Source of the DNA: Rhizobium gallicum bv. gallicum R602sp
GTDB taxonomy: Bacteria > Pseudomonadota > Alphaproteobacteria > Rhizobiales > Rhizobiaceae
Direction of reading: 5' to 3'
NCBI RefSeq assembly: GCF_000816845.1
Contig: NZ_CP006877.1
Coordinates: 2,609,501-2,673,500, forward strand
Length of the DNA: 64,000 nucleotides
Under the pieces are notes generated by a model, which saw only the letters and a program-made list of their open reading frames with translations, was not told the DNA's origin and did not search any database. Each line of letters begins with the position of its first letter. The stretch's first letter is position 1. The translations under genes were made by a program, and so were the position numbers. Below are positions 36,742 to 46,006 of this stretch, piece by piece.

Positions 36742-37203
36742 ATGAAGCTAGTTTTTGAAGACTTCGAGCCGGGCCGCAGCTTTGCGCTAGGCCCGGTCGC
36801 CGTGACGGCGCAGGAAATCATCGAGTTCGCAACCGAATTCGACCCGCAGCCGATGCATATGGACGAGATGGCCGGACGCGCCAGCATCCTTGGCGGGCTC
36901 GCGGCTTCCGGCTGGCATACGTCCGCGCTCTTCATGCGCATGATGGCCTATGGTTTTCTGCTGAATTCACATTCCCAGGGCGCACCCGGCATCGACGTAA
37001 TGGAATGGAGGAAGCCCGTGCTTGCCGGCGACACGCTGTCGGGGCGTTCGACGGTGCTGGAGTCGCGCGCCATGCGCTCGCGGCCCGGGATCGGCATCGC
37101 CCGCTTCAAGCATGAGGTCCAAAATCAGCACGGCGATCTGGTCTGCTATTGCGAAAACTGGATCATGTTCAGCATGCGTGACACAGCGGAGACAAATCCA
37201 TGA
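36742..37203 (+). CDS. MaoC-family (R)-hydratase-like protein, first copy
   Basis: 153 residues with a hot-dog fold: FEDFEPGRSFALGPVAVTAQ, catalytic Asp/His in EFATEFDPQPMHMDEMAGRA, and ILGGLAASGWHTSALFMRMM. MaoC-like proteins hydrate enoyl-CoA or dehydrate 3-hydroxyacyl-CoA. Its stop overlaps the next start (ATGA at 37200–37203), coupling it to a second MaoC gene; they may form a heterodimer. It lies 32 bases after ychF, so could be cotranscribed with it. Substrate unknown. Confidence 0.85.
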   Translation: MKLVFEDFEPGRSFALGPVAVTAQEIIEFATEFDPQPMHMDEMAGRASILGGLAASGWHTSALFMRMMAYGFLLNSHSQGAPGIDVMEWRKPVLAGDTLSGRSTVLESRAMRSRPGIGIARFKHEVQNQHGDLVCYCENWIMFSMRDTAETNP

Positions 37204-37667
37204 GGATGGCTGAGCTTTATACGATCGGCGAAAAGGCCGCGATCGGCGGCTACACCTTTACCGAGGAGCGGATCATCCATTTCGCCACGCGGTTCGATCC
37301 GCAGCGCTTCCATGTTGACAAGGAAGCCGCCAGGAAGACGCTCTTCGGCAATCTCTGCGCCTCTGGCTGGCATACATGCGCCGCCTGGATGCGAACTTTC
37401 CTGGATTATTGGGAAAAGGAAACCGCACGACTTGCCCGGGAGGGCGTCGCACCGCCGAAGCTCGGCCCTTCGCCCGGCTTCCAGAAGTTGCAATGGCTGC
37501 GTCCGGTCTTCGTCGACGAGACTGTCAGCTATTCGGTGACCTTGCTTGCCAGCCGGCCTCTCACATCGCGGCCGGGCTGGTTCCTCAATTCGATCCTCAA
37601 CGAAGGCGTCAACCAGGATGGCACGCCTGTCATCCGCTTCGAGGGCAGCGTACTCGAATTCGAGTAA
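37200..37667 (+). CDS. MaoC-family (R)-hydratase-like protein, second copy
   Basis: 155 residues overlapping the first MaoC gene by four bases. It has the same fold and catalytic Asp/His: IIHFATRFDPQRFHVDKEAA, then LFGNLCASGWHTCAAWMRTF, and a C-terminal hot-dog strand RFEGSVLEFE. It is a diverged paralogue of its neighbour. An internal ATG at 37206 is also possible. The pair probably forms one enzyme or two related hydratases of unknown acyl-CoA specificity. Confidence 0.85.
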   Translation: MRMAELYTIGEKAAIGGYTFTEERIIHFATRFDPQRFHVDKEAARKTLFGNLCASGWHTCAAWMRTFLDYWEKETARLAREGVAPPKLGPSPGFQKLQWLRPVFVDETVSYSVTLLASRPLTSRPGWFLNSILNEGVNQDGTPVIRFEGSVLEFE

Positions 37668-37676
37668 GGCCGGGCT

Positions 37677-38219
37677 TCAGTGCCCGGCGAATTCGACCAG
37701 CGTGTGGACCTTCACCCCGAGCTCATCGAGCTTCTTGCGGCCGCCGAGATCCGGCAGATCGATGACGAAGCACGCACCGACGACTTCCGCACCCATCTGG
37801 CGAAGTAGCTTCGTCGCGCCGACGGCCGTCCCTCCGGTCGCAATCAGATCGTCCACGAGAATGACCTTCTCGCCCGGCTGAACCGCATCCCGGTGCATCT
37901 CCATCTCATCGACGCCATATTCAAGGCTGTAGGCGATCCGCACGGTATCATGCGGCAGCTTGCCCTTCTTGCGGATTGGCACGAAGCCGGCCGACAGCTG
38001 ATGCGCCACGGCGCCGCCGAGAATGAAGCCGCGCGCTTCCATGCCGGCGATCTTGTCGATCTTCAGGCCCGCATAAGGCTGCACCAGCTCATCCACAGCG
38101 CGGCGAAACGCCCGCGGATTGCCAAGCAGCGTCGTGATGTCGCGAAAGATAATGCCGGGCTTTGGATAGTCCGGGATGGAGCGGATGCTAACCGCAAGCT
38201 CCGAGGCAATATTATTCAT
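37677..38219 (-). CDS. apt: Adenine phosphoribosyltransferase
   Basis: 180 residues: [60 protein letters not shown] and the PRPP-binding loop [20 protein letters not shown]. It salvages adenine to AMP with PRPP. I chose the ATG at 38219 ([20 protein letters not shown]) because it matches the family N-terminus; an upstream ATG at 38246 adds nine residues. It lies downstream of petABC on the same strand but behind a strong terminator. Confidence 0.95.
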   Translation of the reverse strand: MNNIASELAVSIRSIPDYPKPGIIFRDITTLLGNPRAFRRAVDELVQPYAGLKIDKIAGMEARGFILGGAVAHQLSAGFVPIRKKGKLPHDTVRIAYSLEYGVDEMEMHRDAVQPGEKVILVDDLIATGGTAVGATKLLRQMGAEVVGACFVIDLPDLGGRKKLDELGVKVHTLVEFAGH

Positions 38220-38286
38220 GGAAAATCCGTCTGTCTGCGAGGGCATTTCGTCGGTTGCACCCTATCAACTGACTGACATGGAACCA

Positions 38287-38316
38287 ACAAAAAAGGCGGC
38301 CCGAAAGCCGCCTTTT
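38287..38316 (-). terminator. Intrinsic terminator of petABC
   Basis: On the minus strand, AAAGGCGGC–TTTCGG–GCCGCCTTTTTTGTTGG. The GGCGGC stem with a T6 run starts about 20 bases after the petC stop and ends the petABC transcript before apt. Confidence 0.85.
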
Positions 38317-38336
38317 GCTTGTTGGGCTAGAACCGC

Positions 38337-39221
38337 TCAGTGCTCTTTGTTGGCATAGACCGAGCGCTTCGTCAGGAAGATGAGACCCGAGAAGATCAGC
38401 AGGAACACGATGACCATGAAGCCGGTGCTCTTACGCTCTTCGAGGTGCGGCTCTGCGGCCCACATCAGGAAGGCCGAGACATCCTTGGAGTATTGATCGA
38501 CGGTCTGCGGCGTGCCGTCGTCATAGGTCACCTGATCGTCGGCGAGTGGCTTCGGCATCGCGAAGGCCGCGGCAGCGTTGAAGTAAGGGTTGTAATGCGC
38601 GCCTTCGGGAACCTGGAAACCCGCCGGCGGCTCTTCATAGCCGGTCAGCAGCGAGTAGATATAGTCCGGCCCGCCTTCCTGATATTGCGTGAAGATATCG
38701 AAGACGAACTGCGGGAAGCCGCGGGTTATCCCGCGGGCCTTCGCGATCAGCGAAAAGTCCGGCGGGGCCGCGCCATTGTTCGCGGCGGCAGCGGCCTGGT
38801 CGTTGGCGTATGGCGACGGGAAATAATCCGAAGGGATAGCCTTGCGTGTGAACATCTCACCCGCAGAATCCGGGCCATCTTGAACGTCGTAGTTCGCGGC
38901 AAAAGCCTTGACCTGCGCCTCGGAGTAGCCGAGTTCGCCGAGCATGCGGAAGGGAACGAGGCTCATCGAATGGCAGGCGGAACAGACTTCCGTATAGACC
39001 TTCAGGCCGCGCTGCAGCTGGCCCTTGTCATAATGACCGAACGGGCCGGCGAAGCTCCAGTCCTGCTCCCGCGGGTGCTTCAGCGGATAGTGCGGCGTGG
39101 CGCCTTCCTCGTGCTCCGCAGGAGCAGCGCCCTCGCCGTGCGTCGCTTCCTGTGCGAATGCAGCAGTTCCGAGGATAGCTGCGACTGCGAGCGGCAGAAT
39201 GCTTGCAACAAGCTTTTTCAT
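38337..39221 (-). CDS. petC: Cytochrome c1, bc1 complex subunit
   Basis: 294 residues. A signal peptide (LVASILPLAVAAILGTAAFA) is followed by an acidic His-rich segment, the haem motif CSACH with MSLVPFRML, a Met-ligand region and the C-terminal anchor FMVIVFLLIFSGLIFLTKRS. It carries electrons from the Rieske protein to cytochrome c on the periplasmic face of complex III. In rhizobia some species have a fused petBC; here petB and petC are separate genes 21 bases apart. Last gene of the petABC operon. Confidence 0.96.
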   Translation of the reverse strand: MKKLVASILPLAVAAILGTAAFAQEATHGEGAAPAEHEEGATPHYPLKHPREQDWSFAGPFGHYDKGQLQRGLKVYTEVCSACHSMSLVPFRMLGELGYSEAQVKAFAANYDVQDGPDSAGEMFTRKAIPSDYFPSPYANDQAAAAANNGAAPPDFSLIAKARGITRGFPQFVFDIFTQYQEGGPDYIYSLLTGYEEPPAGFQVPEGAHYNPYFNAAAAFAMPKPLADDQVTYDDGTPQTVDQYSKDVSAFLMWAAEPHLEERKSTGFMVIVFLLIFSGLIFLTKRSVYANKEH

Positions 39222-39242
39222 CGTTCTATTCCTTCCGCTCGC

Positions 39243-40514
39243 TTATGCCTTGACCGTAGCTGTTTGTTGATTACGCTTTTCCAGTACAGCTTCGGTGATC
39301 GAGTTTGGAATGCGGCGCGGCGTCTCGACGAGACCAAGCACTGGCATGGCGACCAGGAAGAAAGCAAAGTAAAGCAGCGTGCAGATCTGAGAGATCAGGA
39401 CGAAGGCACCTTCCGCCGGTTGGGAACCGAGCCAGCCGAGGATGACCGCATCGATCACGAACAGCCAGTAGAACATCTTGTACCAGGGGCGGTAGACCGC
39501 AGAGCGGACCTTCGACGTGTCGAGCCATGGCAGGAAGAACAGCACGATGATCGCGCCGAACATCACAAGGACGCCGCCGAGCTTGGAATCGATCGGACCG
39601 ATGTTGAAGGTGATCGAGCGCAGCATCGCGTAGAATGGCAGGAAGTACCATTCCGGAACGATGTGCGCCGGCGTCTTCAGCGGGTCAGCCGGGATATAGT
39701 TGTCCGGATGGCCGAGGAAATTCGGCATGTAGAAGACGAAGTAGGCGTAGACCAGCAGGAAGATCGAAACGCCGAGTGCGTCCTTGAGAGTTGCATAGGG
39801 CGTGAAGTGGACGGTGTCCGTCTTGGTCTTGACCTCGACGCCGGTCGGGTTCGTCTGGCCGGTCACATGCAGCGCCCAGATATGCAAGACGACAACGCCT
39901 GCGATGATGAAGGGCAGCAGGTAGTGCAGAGAGAAAAAGCGGTTGAGCGTCGGGTTTTCAACGGCAAATCCGCCGAGCAGAAACTGCTGCACCCATTCGC
40001 CGACCAGCGGGAAGGCCGAGAAGAAGCCGGTGATGACGGTCGCGCCCCAGAAGGACATCTGGCCCCAGGGCAGAACGTAGCCCATGAAGCCGGTCGCCAT
40101 CATCAGCAGATAGATGAGAACGCCGAGGATCCAGAGGATTTCGCGCGGCGCCTTGTAGGAGCCGTAGTAAAGGCCGCGGGCAATGTGCAGATAGACCGCG
40201 ACGAAGAAGAAGGAGGCGCCGTTGGCATGCATATAGCGCAGCAGCCAGCCGTGGTTGACGTCGCGCATGATCTTTTCGACGGCATTGAAGGCGACCGAGG
40301 TTTCGGCAGCATAATGCATGGCGAGCACAATGCCGGTCAGGATCTGTACGACCAGCATGACCGACAGCATGGCGCCGAAAGTATAGGCATAGTTCAGGTT
40401 ACGCGGAACCGGATATGCAACGAAGCTGTCGTAGACCATGCGCGGCAGCGGCAGGCGCGCATCGATCCACTTCTCGAGGCCGGTTGATGGCTCGTAGCTG
40501 GAATGGCCACTCAT
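39243..40514 (-). CDS. petB: Cytochrome b, bc1 complex subunit
   Basis: 423 residues with eight membrane helices. Haem-ligand His residues lie in [20 protein letters not shown] with [20 protein letters not shown] and in [20 protein letters not shown] with WALHVTG. The Qo-site PEWY motif is in [17 protein letters not shown]. It houses both haem b groups and the quinone sites of complex III. It lies 14 bases after petA and 21 before petC, so all three are one transcript. Confidence 0.97.
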   Translation of the reverse strand: MSGHSSYEPSTGLEKWIDARLPLPRMVYDSFVAYPVPRNLNYAYTFGAMLSVMLVVQILTGIVLAMHYAAETSVAFNAVEKIMRDVNHGWLLRYMHANGASFFFVAVYLHIARGLYYGSYKAPREILWILGVLIYLLMMATGFMGYVLPWGQMSFWGATVITGFFSAFPLVGEWVQQFLLGGFAVENPTLNRFFSLHYLLPFIIAGVVVLHIWALHVTGQTNPTGVEVKTKTDTVHFTPYATLKDALGVSIFLLVYAYFVFYMPNFLGHPDNYIPADPLKTPAHIVPEWYFLPFYAMLRSITFNIGPIDSKLGGVLVMFGAIIVLFFLPWLDTSKVRSAVYRPWYKMFYWLFVIDAVILGWLGSQPAEGAFVLISQICTLLYFAFFLVAMPVLGLVETPRRIPNSITEAVLEKRNQQTATVKA

Positions 40515-40528
40515 AAATCAGTCTCCCC

Positions 40529-41107
40529 TCAACCGATCTTGATCACTGTATCGGAAACGAACGAATAGGTCGGAATCGGCAGGTTCGTCGGCGCCGGACC
40601 TTTACGGATGCGGCCGGCCGTGTCGTAGACCGAGCCATGGCAGGGACAGAACCAACCGTTGTATTCGCCGGCCTGTCCGAGCGGCACGCAACCGAGATGG
40701 GTGCACGAACCGATCATGACGATCCAGTTTTGCTTGTCCTTGCCGGCAGAGCGGTCGACACCGGTTGCCTGCGCTTCGGCCGGAAGGTTCTCGTTGCGTG
40801 CGATCGGATCCTTGAGATCGGAAAGCGGAACCTCGTCGGCGGCCTTCACTTCCTCGGGCGTACGGTTGCGGATGAAGACCGGCTTGCCGCGCCACTTGGC
40901 GGTCAGCGACATGCCCGGCCCGAGGCTCGATACGTCGACTTCGATGGAAGCAAGAGCGAGCGTGGACGCATCCGGACGCATCTGATCGATGAACGGCCAA
41001 GCGAACGCCGCAGCGCCGACGGCGCCTGCCATACCAGTGGTGAGATAAAGGAAATCACGGCGCGTGGGCTCCCCTGAAGCCTCGCTTGTCGTTTCGTGTT
41101 CGCTCAC
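40529..41107 (-). CDS. petA: Rieske iron–sulfur protein, bc1 complex subunit
   Basis: 192 residues from a GTG start (SEHETTSEASG), with a Tat-like N-terminus TRRDFLYLTTGMAGAVGAAA that also forms the membrane anchor. The 2Fe-2S ligands are in CTHLGC and CPCHGS. It transfers electrons from quinol to cytochrome c1. The longer frame (ATG 41155) would put 16 extra residues before the Tat motif and matches the family less well. It is the first gene of petABC; a 241-base gap to the upstream ABC gene must hold the promoter. Confidence 0.94.
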   Translation of the reverse strand: MSEHETTSEASGEPTRRDFLYLTTGMAGAVGAAAFAWPFIDQMRPDASTLALASIEVDVSSLGPGMSLTAKWRGKPVFIRNRTPEEVKAADEVPLSDLKDPIARNENLPAEAQATGVDRSAGKDKQNWIVMIGSCTHLGCVPLGQAGEYNGWFCPCHGSVYDTAGRIRKGPAPTNLPIPTYSFVSDTVIKIG

Positions 41108-41348
41108 GGCTAAACCATCCTCTGCGCAATTTTCGCGGAATTCCGCCCTGCCCATCTAAGCGGCGAATCTACACAGACACAATTCGGCCTTAGATTCCCC
41201 GCCAATCCGGCGCGTTCTATGCTTGATCGCAAATTATGTCCAGCCTTGACAATAGTATGAGGCCACAATGTCGCGGGTATTTTCAGATGAATTTTCTACC
41301 GCAATCCCTTGGATTCAGCGGATCGGAGCCTTACTGGAAGACGCTTGC

Positions 41349-43241
41349 CTAAACAGCCCTCGCCTCACGCCCGGGCATATCTTCGCCTGCACCGAGGAAG
41401 CCGCCGGACTGGCGCGCCCATAGCTCGGCATAAAGCCCGCCTCTTTCGACCAGGGATTTATGCGTGCCTTCTTCGATGATTCGGCCGCGATCGACAACAA
41501 TCAGCCTATCGAGCGCGGCAATCGTCGAAAGGCGGTGAGCGATGGCCAGCACAGTCTTCCCCTCCATGATCCGGCTCAGATTGGACTGGATCACCTCTTC
41601 CACCTCGGAATCGAGCGCTGAGGTCGCCTCGTCGAGCACCAGGATCGGTGCGTCCTTCAGCATGAGGCGCGCGATTGCGATACGTTGCCGCTGCCCGCCG
41701 GAAAGCTTCACGCCGCGCTCGCCGACATGCGCGTCGAAACCTTTGCGCCCCTGCTGATCGTGCAAGCGCTCGATGAAGCCGAGCGCCTCTGCCCGCCGTG
41801 CGGCATCGAGCAGCCGTTCCTCGTCCGCATCGGGCCGGCCGAAGAGGATGTTGTCCCGGACCGAACGGTGCAGCAGCGACGTATCCTGGCTGACGACGCC
41901 GATCTGCATGCGCAGCGACTCCTGGCTGACCGCAGCAATATCCTGGCCATCGACAAGGATGTGCCCGCCTTCAAGGTCGTAGAGGCGCAGCAACAGATTG
42001 ACCAGCGTCGACTTGCCGGCGCCGGAGCGCCCGACGATTCCGACCTTCTCGCCGGGTGCGACGGTCAGCGAGAAATTCTCGATGACACCCTTGCCCCGGC
42101 CGTAATGGAAGGACACGTTTTCGAAGCGGATGCTAGGCTCGCGGACGACGAGATCGGGAGCATTGGGCCGATCGACGAGACCGAGCGGCTGCGAGATTAA
42201 TTCGGCAGCATTCTGGATCGTGCCCAGATTGCGCATGATGCCGTTGAACTGCGTCATCAGGCGGCCAAGAAGGAAGTTGAGGCGCAGGACGAGGGCCAGC
42301 GAAAAAGCCACGGAACCGGAACTCACCAACCCGCGCAGCCACAGATCGACGCTTAACCCGCCCATCGTCACGATCATCAGGCCGGAAAGCAGCGCCATGG
42401 AGGCACGTACACCGGTAATGAACCGGGTAAAGCGCAGCACGGTATCCTGATAGATATCGAAACCCTGGCGCATGTAGCGGTCGCTTTCCTCGTGACGAGC
42501 GAAAAGCTTCAGCGTCTGGATGTTGCTGTATGAATCGACCATGCGGCCGTTGAGCATCGAGGCGGCTTCCGCAGTCTCGCGCGAGTGATAGCGGATGCGA
42601 GGCACGAAATAGCGGGCGAGCACGCCGAAGGCAGCGAGCCAGAACAGCACGACGGCCGCAAGCGAAAAATCGAGCTGAGCCACCAGCACCAGCGTCGTCG
42701 CCGCGTAGATTCCAACGAACCAGACGCTCTCCATGAGCGAGGTCACGAGATCGCCCACCGCCTGGCCGGCCGACCAGACCTTCGTCACAATCCGCCCGGA
42801 AAAATCGCTCTGGAAAAAATGCAGCGATTGGCGCGAGACGTGGAGATAGGATTGCCAGCGCGCGAGATTGTAAAAACCCGGCGTGATGACCTGCTGATCG
42901 ACCAGTGCGATGAGGAAGACCACAACGAAACGGACAAAGCCGATCAAAGCCAGCATTCCGAAGAGCTCGCTGCCGTGTGCGGCAAGCATCTCGCTCCAGC
43001 CAACGCCCGGCCTGACGGTGCTCAATATATCGACCAGCCGTCCGACAAACCAGAAAAGCGAAGCCTCGATCGCCGCCGACATGCCGCCGAGGACGAGCAT
43101 CGCGACGAAGGGCCATTTCGCCTGGCCAATGTAGAACCAGATGAAGCCGGCCGTCGAACGCGGCGGCTGTATATTGCCGCGCCGGCGGAACGGATCGATC
43201 CAGTTTTCAAACAGATTGAGTATCGGGCGCAGGAGCATCAT
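41349..43241 (-). CDS. ABC exporter half-transporter, copy A (MsbA-like)
   Basis: 630 residues: an N-terminal domain of six membrane helices (about 40–340), then an ATPase (about 370–610) with Walker A GRSGAGKSTLVNLLLRLYD, signature LSGGQRQRIAIARL, Walker B APILVLDEATSALD and switch His in AIAHRLSTI. It is an exporter-type ABC protein that would homodimerise; MsbA-like lipid or drug flipping is likely but the substrate is unproven. Start ATG 43241 is chosen; ATG 43292 would extend it by 17 residues. It is closely related to copy B downstream. Confidence 0.9.
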   Translation of the reverse strand: MMLLRPILNLFENWIDPFRRRGNIQPPRSTAGFIWFYIGQAKWPFVAMLVLGGMSAAIEASLFWFVGRLVDILSTVRPGVGWSEMLAAHGSELFGMLALIGFVRFVVVFLIALVDQQVITPGFYNLARWQSYLHVSRQSLHFFQSDFSGRIVTKVWSAGQAVGDLVTSLMESVWFVGIYAATTLVLVAQLDFSLAAVVLFWLAAFGVLARYFVPRIRYHSRETAEAASMLNGRMVDSYSNIQTLKLFARHEESDRYMRQGFDIYQDTVLRFTRFITGVRASMALLSGLMIVTMGGLSVDLWLRGLVSSGSVAFSLALVLRLNFLLGRLMTQFNGIMRNLGTIQNAAELISQPLGLVDRPNAPDLVVREPSIRFENVSFHYGRGKGVIENFSLTVAPGEKVGIVGRSGAGKSTLVNLLLRLYDLEGGHILVDGQDIAAVSQESLRMQIGVVSQDTSLLHRSVRDNILFGRPDADEERLLDAARRAEALGFIERLHDQQGRKGFDAHVGERGVKLSGGQRQRIAIARLMLKDAPILVLDEATSALDSEVEEVIQSNLSRIMEGKTVLAIAHRLSTIAALDRLIVVDRGRIIEEGTHKSLVERGGLYAELWARQSGGFLGAGEDMPGREARAV

Positions 43242-43401
43242 TGCGTTATAGTCCGAGACAACCCTGCGGCAAAGGTAACGGAGGGCGGACACAACCTTAT
43301 ATTTCGGTAATTTTCGGTAACATCGGCGGCATCCATGTTGAATGTCGCTGACCTCGTCACGATCTCGGAGTACAATAGCCGCTTATCGGAGAAATACCGT
43401 C

Positions 43402-43626
43402 ATGGAAACGAGGGTGCTCGCGTCGCATATTCCGCTCCCGCTTGCGGACAGACTCGATGAAACCGCAGCCCAACTCGGCATATCGCGCGACACGATCGTC
43501 AGCGAGGCGGTTGCCGCATGGCTGGACAACGAGGAAGAGCGCCGCCTGACGGCATTCCGCACGATGACAGGCGCCATCGTCGTGGTCGAGCGTCACAGGG
43601 TAAGAGACTGGGCAGACAGCCTGTAA
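43402..43626 (+). CDS. Orphan ribbon-helix-helix (CopG/ParD-like) protein
   Basis: 74 residues with METRVLASHIPLPLADRLDE at the N-terminus (beta strand plus helix) and QLGISRDTIVSEAVAAWLDN, then a C-terminal RVRDWADSL tail, all typical of CopG-type antitoxins. Normally a ParE/RelE toxin gene overlaps or follows; here nothing toxin-like follows before the terminator at 43734 and the convergent ABC gene. So it is a solitary regulator or an antitoxin whose toxin has been lost. I chose the ATG at 43402; a longer frame start precedes it. Confidence 0.75.
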   Translation: METRVLASHIPLPLADRLDETAAQLGISRDTIVSEAVAAWLDNEEERRLTAFRTMTGAIVVVERHRVRDWADSL

Positions 43627-43733
43627 ATCAGCGCCTGCGGCAGCTCGCGCCGACCGTGCTGAACGCGAGGAATGCCGCCATTTGTCCTGATCAGGATAAC
43701 AGGGCTTCTTAACTGGCCTCAAACGATTAAGAA

Positions 43734-43762
43734 GCCCTCCCGGCTTTCGCCGGGAGGGCCTT
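43734..43762 (-). terminator. Strong hairpin terminator between convergent genes
   Basis: GCCCTCCCGGC–TTTC/GAAA–GCCGGGAGGGC, an 11-bp perfect stem. On the minus strand, it is followed by TTCTTAATC and lies just beyond the stop of the ABC exporter copy B; the plus strand gives CTTTCGCTTT. A second inverted repeat, AGGGCTTCTTAA (43701–43712) with TTAAGAAGCCCT (43727–43738), shares five bases with it. Confidence 0.75.
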
Positions 43763-43767
43763 TCGCT

Positions 43768-45624
43768 TTACTCCGCCGCTTCCTCCGCTTCTTGGGAATG
43801 ATCGGCAAGGAAGCCGCCGGACTGGCGGGTCCAAAGATCGGCATATATGCCGCCCTGACTGACGAGATCGACGTGCGAGCCGGCCTCGATGATCCGGCCC
43901 TTGTCGAGCACGATCAGGCGGTCCATCTCCGTCAGCGTCGACAGGCGATGGGCGATCGCGATCACCGTCTTGCCTTCCATCAGCGCGAAAAGGTTCTCCT
44001 GGATCGCCGCTTCCACTTCGGAATCGAGCGCCGAGGTCGCCTCGTCGAGCACCAGGATCGGCGCGTCCTTCAAGAACACCCGGGCGATCGCAACGCGCTG
44101 GCGCTGGCCACCGGACAGCTTCACGCCGCGCTCGCCGACCTGCGCGTCAAGCCCCTTGCGGCCCTGCATATCGACAAGCCCTTCGATGAACTCCCAGGCA
44201 TTTGCCCGCTTCGCCGCCTCGATCACATCCGCGTCCGTCGCATCCGGACGGCCGTAGGCGATATTGTCGCGGATCGAGCGGTGCAGCAGCGACGTATCCT
44301 GCGTCACCACGCCGATCAGCGAGCGGAGGCTTTCCTGCGACACCAGCGAGATATCCTGGCCGTCGATGGTGATGCGGCCGGCTTCCAAATCGTAGAAGCG
44401 CAGCAGCAGGTTCATCAGAGTCGTCTTACCAGCGCCGGAGCGGCCGACAAGGCCAACCTTCTCACCCGCCTTGATATCGAGCGATAGGTTGTCGATGACG
44501 CCCTTGCCCTTGCCGTAGTGGAAGCGGATGCGTTCGTAATGGATCGCACCCCTCTTCGCCTGCATCGGGGGTGCATCGGGCTTGTCGGTGATGTCGTGGT
44601 TTTTCGTCATCATCTCCATGCCGTCATAGACCGTGCCGATGTTTTCAAAGAGCGCCGATACCTCCCACATGATCCATTGCGACATGCCGTTGACGCGCAT
44701 CGCAAGGCCGATTGCAATGGCGATCGCGCCGACCGAAATCTGGCCATTCAGCCAGAACCAGATCGACAGGCCGGAGATGACGAAGAGCGCCACGCAGTTG
44801 TTGATATAGACGCACACGTGGAACAGCGTGACGCGACGCATCTGCTGGTGCACCGTCTGCAGGAACTCGTCCATTCCGGCCTTGGCATAGCCTTCCTCCC
44901 TGCCCGCATGCGAGAAGAGCTTGACGGTCGCAATGTTCGTGTAGCTGTCGACCACCCGGCCCGTCATCATAGAGCGCGCATCCGCCTGCTGCGCCGCGAT
45001 CCTGCGCAGCCGGGGCACGAAATACGACACGATGCTGACATAGATGGCCAGCCAGACCAGGATTGGCACCATCAGCCGCCAGTCCGCCGCTGCGATCACG
45101 ATAATCATCGTCAGAAAGTACGTGACGACATAGACGAAGACGTCGAGGATCTTCATCGTTGTTTCACGAACGGCAAGCGAGGTCTGCATCACCTTGGTCG
45201 CAACGCGTCCGGCAAATTCGTTGGCGAAGAAGGTCATGCTGTGGCGCAGCAGGAAGCGGTGCATCTGCCAGCGCGCGATCATCGGGTAATTGCCGAGCAG
45301 GACCTGATGCATGATAAGTGAATCGAGCCCAGCCGCCAGCGGCAGGCCGACGAGGATCAAAGCCGCCATCCAGGCAAGCTTGTGCCATTCATTCTGCAGG
45401 AACGTCGCCTTGTCGGCATTCGTCAGCCAATCGACGATATCGCCGAGGAACTGGAAGAGTGCCACTTCGCCGATCGCAATCAGCGCCGTCAGCACGGCCA
45501 TGGCTGCAAGCCAGGGCGCCGCAGGCTTCGTATAGTGCCAGCAGAAGGCAAAAAGACCCTTCGGGGGAACGACCGGCTCCTCACTCGGAAAGGGGTTCAG
45601 TCGCTGTTCGAACCAGCTAAACAT
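43768..45624 (-). CDS. ABC exporter half-transporter, copy B (MsbA-like)
   Basis: 618 residues with six membrane helices (about 30–320) and an ATPase containing Walker A GRSGAGKTTLMNLLLRFYD, signature LSGGQRQRVAIARV, Walker B APILVLDEATSALD and AIAHRLSTL. It is paralogous to copy A, with related ATPase and membrane domains. Two different half-transporters in tandem could heterodimerise, but the intervening plus-strand gene and terminator argue that they are separate units. A possible 21-codon leader ORF lies 143 bases upstream. Substrate unknown. Confidence 0.9.
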   Translation of the reverse strand: MFSWFEQRLNPFPSEEPVVPPKGLFAFCWHYTKPAAPWLAAMAVLTALIAIGEVALFQFLGDIVDWLTNADKATFLQNEWHKLAWMAALILVGLPLAAGLDSLIMHQVLLGNYPMIARWQMHRFLLRHSMTFFANEFAGRVATKVMQTSLAVRETTMKILDVFVYVVTYFLTMIIVIAAADWRLMVPILVWLAIYVSIVSYFVPRLRRIAAQQADARSMMTGRVVDSYTNIATVKLFSHAGREEGYAKAGMDEFLQTVHQQMRRVTLFHVCVYINNCVALFVISGLSIWFWLNGQISVGAIAIAIGLAMRVNGMSQWIMWEVSALFENIGTVYDGMEMMTKNHDITDKPDAPPMQAKRGAIHYERIRFHYGKGKGVIDNLSLDIKAGEKVGLVGRSGAGKTTLMNLLLRFYDLEAGRITIDGQDISLVSQESLRSLIGVVTQDTSLLHRSIRDNIAYGRPDATDADVIEAAKRANAWEFIEGLVDMQGRKGLDAQVGERGVKLSGGQRQRVAIARVFLKDAPILVLDEATSALDSEVEAAIQENLFALMEGKTVIAIAHRLSTLTEMDRLIVLDKGRIIEAGSHVDLVSQGGIYADLWTRQSGGFLADHSQEAEEAAE

Positions 45625-45767
45625 GAAAAGTGCTCCGGAACTTCACCGTTCCACCTCCCGGCCTGCGCAAAATGCACTAAGGCGCATATGGGAACCGGAC
45701 GTTCGAGGGGCGAGGCCACGACAGCCGCGCAATGGATCAAAAAAGGGGAATTTTAGAAAGCTTGCGC

Positions 45768-45833
45768 TCAGGAGCGCGATATCGCCACGCTTGGTATCGC
45801 GGCTGGAAGGCGCGTAAGCATCAGAATATTCAT
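45768..45833 (-). CDS. Candidate leader ORF upstream of ABC exporter copy B
   Basis: A 21-codon frame, MNILMLTRLPAAIPSVAISR plus Ser, starts after a strong Shine-Dalgarno (GGGAGGGCCGAC). Near its end, a GCGCT–CCTG–AGCGC hairpin overlaps the stop region, and a T6 run (CCCCTTTTTTG) follows about 15 bases later, before the ABC gene start at 45624. Short ORF, hairpin and T run together resemble a leader-peptide attenuator. No run of a single amino acid codon marks an obvious signal, so the regulatory input is unknown. Confidence 0.4.
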   Translation of the reverse strand: MNILMLTRLPAAIPSVAISRS

Positions 45834-46006
45834 GTCGGCCCTCCCTAGCTGGCGATTGAAGATGTGCACCAATAACGCGAAAATTGCGAAATTTCCAGTC
45901 CAAAATCGGAAAAAATTGAACAATTCAGGGGCAAAAGGCGCCTTGTTGCGCCGAAATCACAGTTGAAATAGGTCTCTTTGCCTCAAGCAGCAAGATGGAA
46001 TTTCGC

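Noticed and set aside
38340..40487. 715-codon plus-strand frame across petC and petB
   Set aside because: Antisense shadow of two unmistakable bc1 genes; content is low-complexity Arg/Asp/Glu without any domain.
41349..45624. The two ABC exporters as one heterodimeric operon
   Set aside because: A plus-strand RHH gene and a strong terminator separate them, so they are not one transcript even though they are paralogous.
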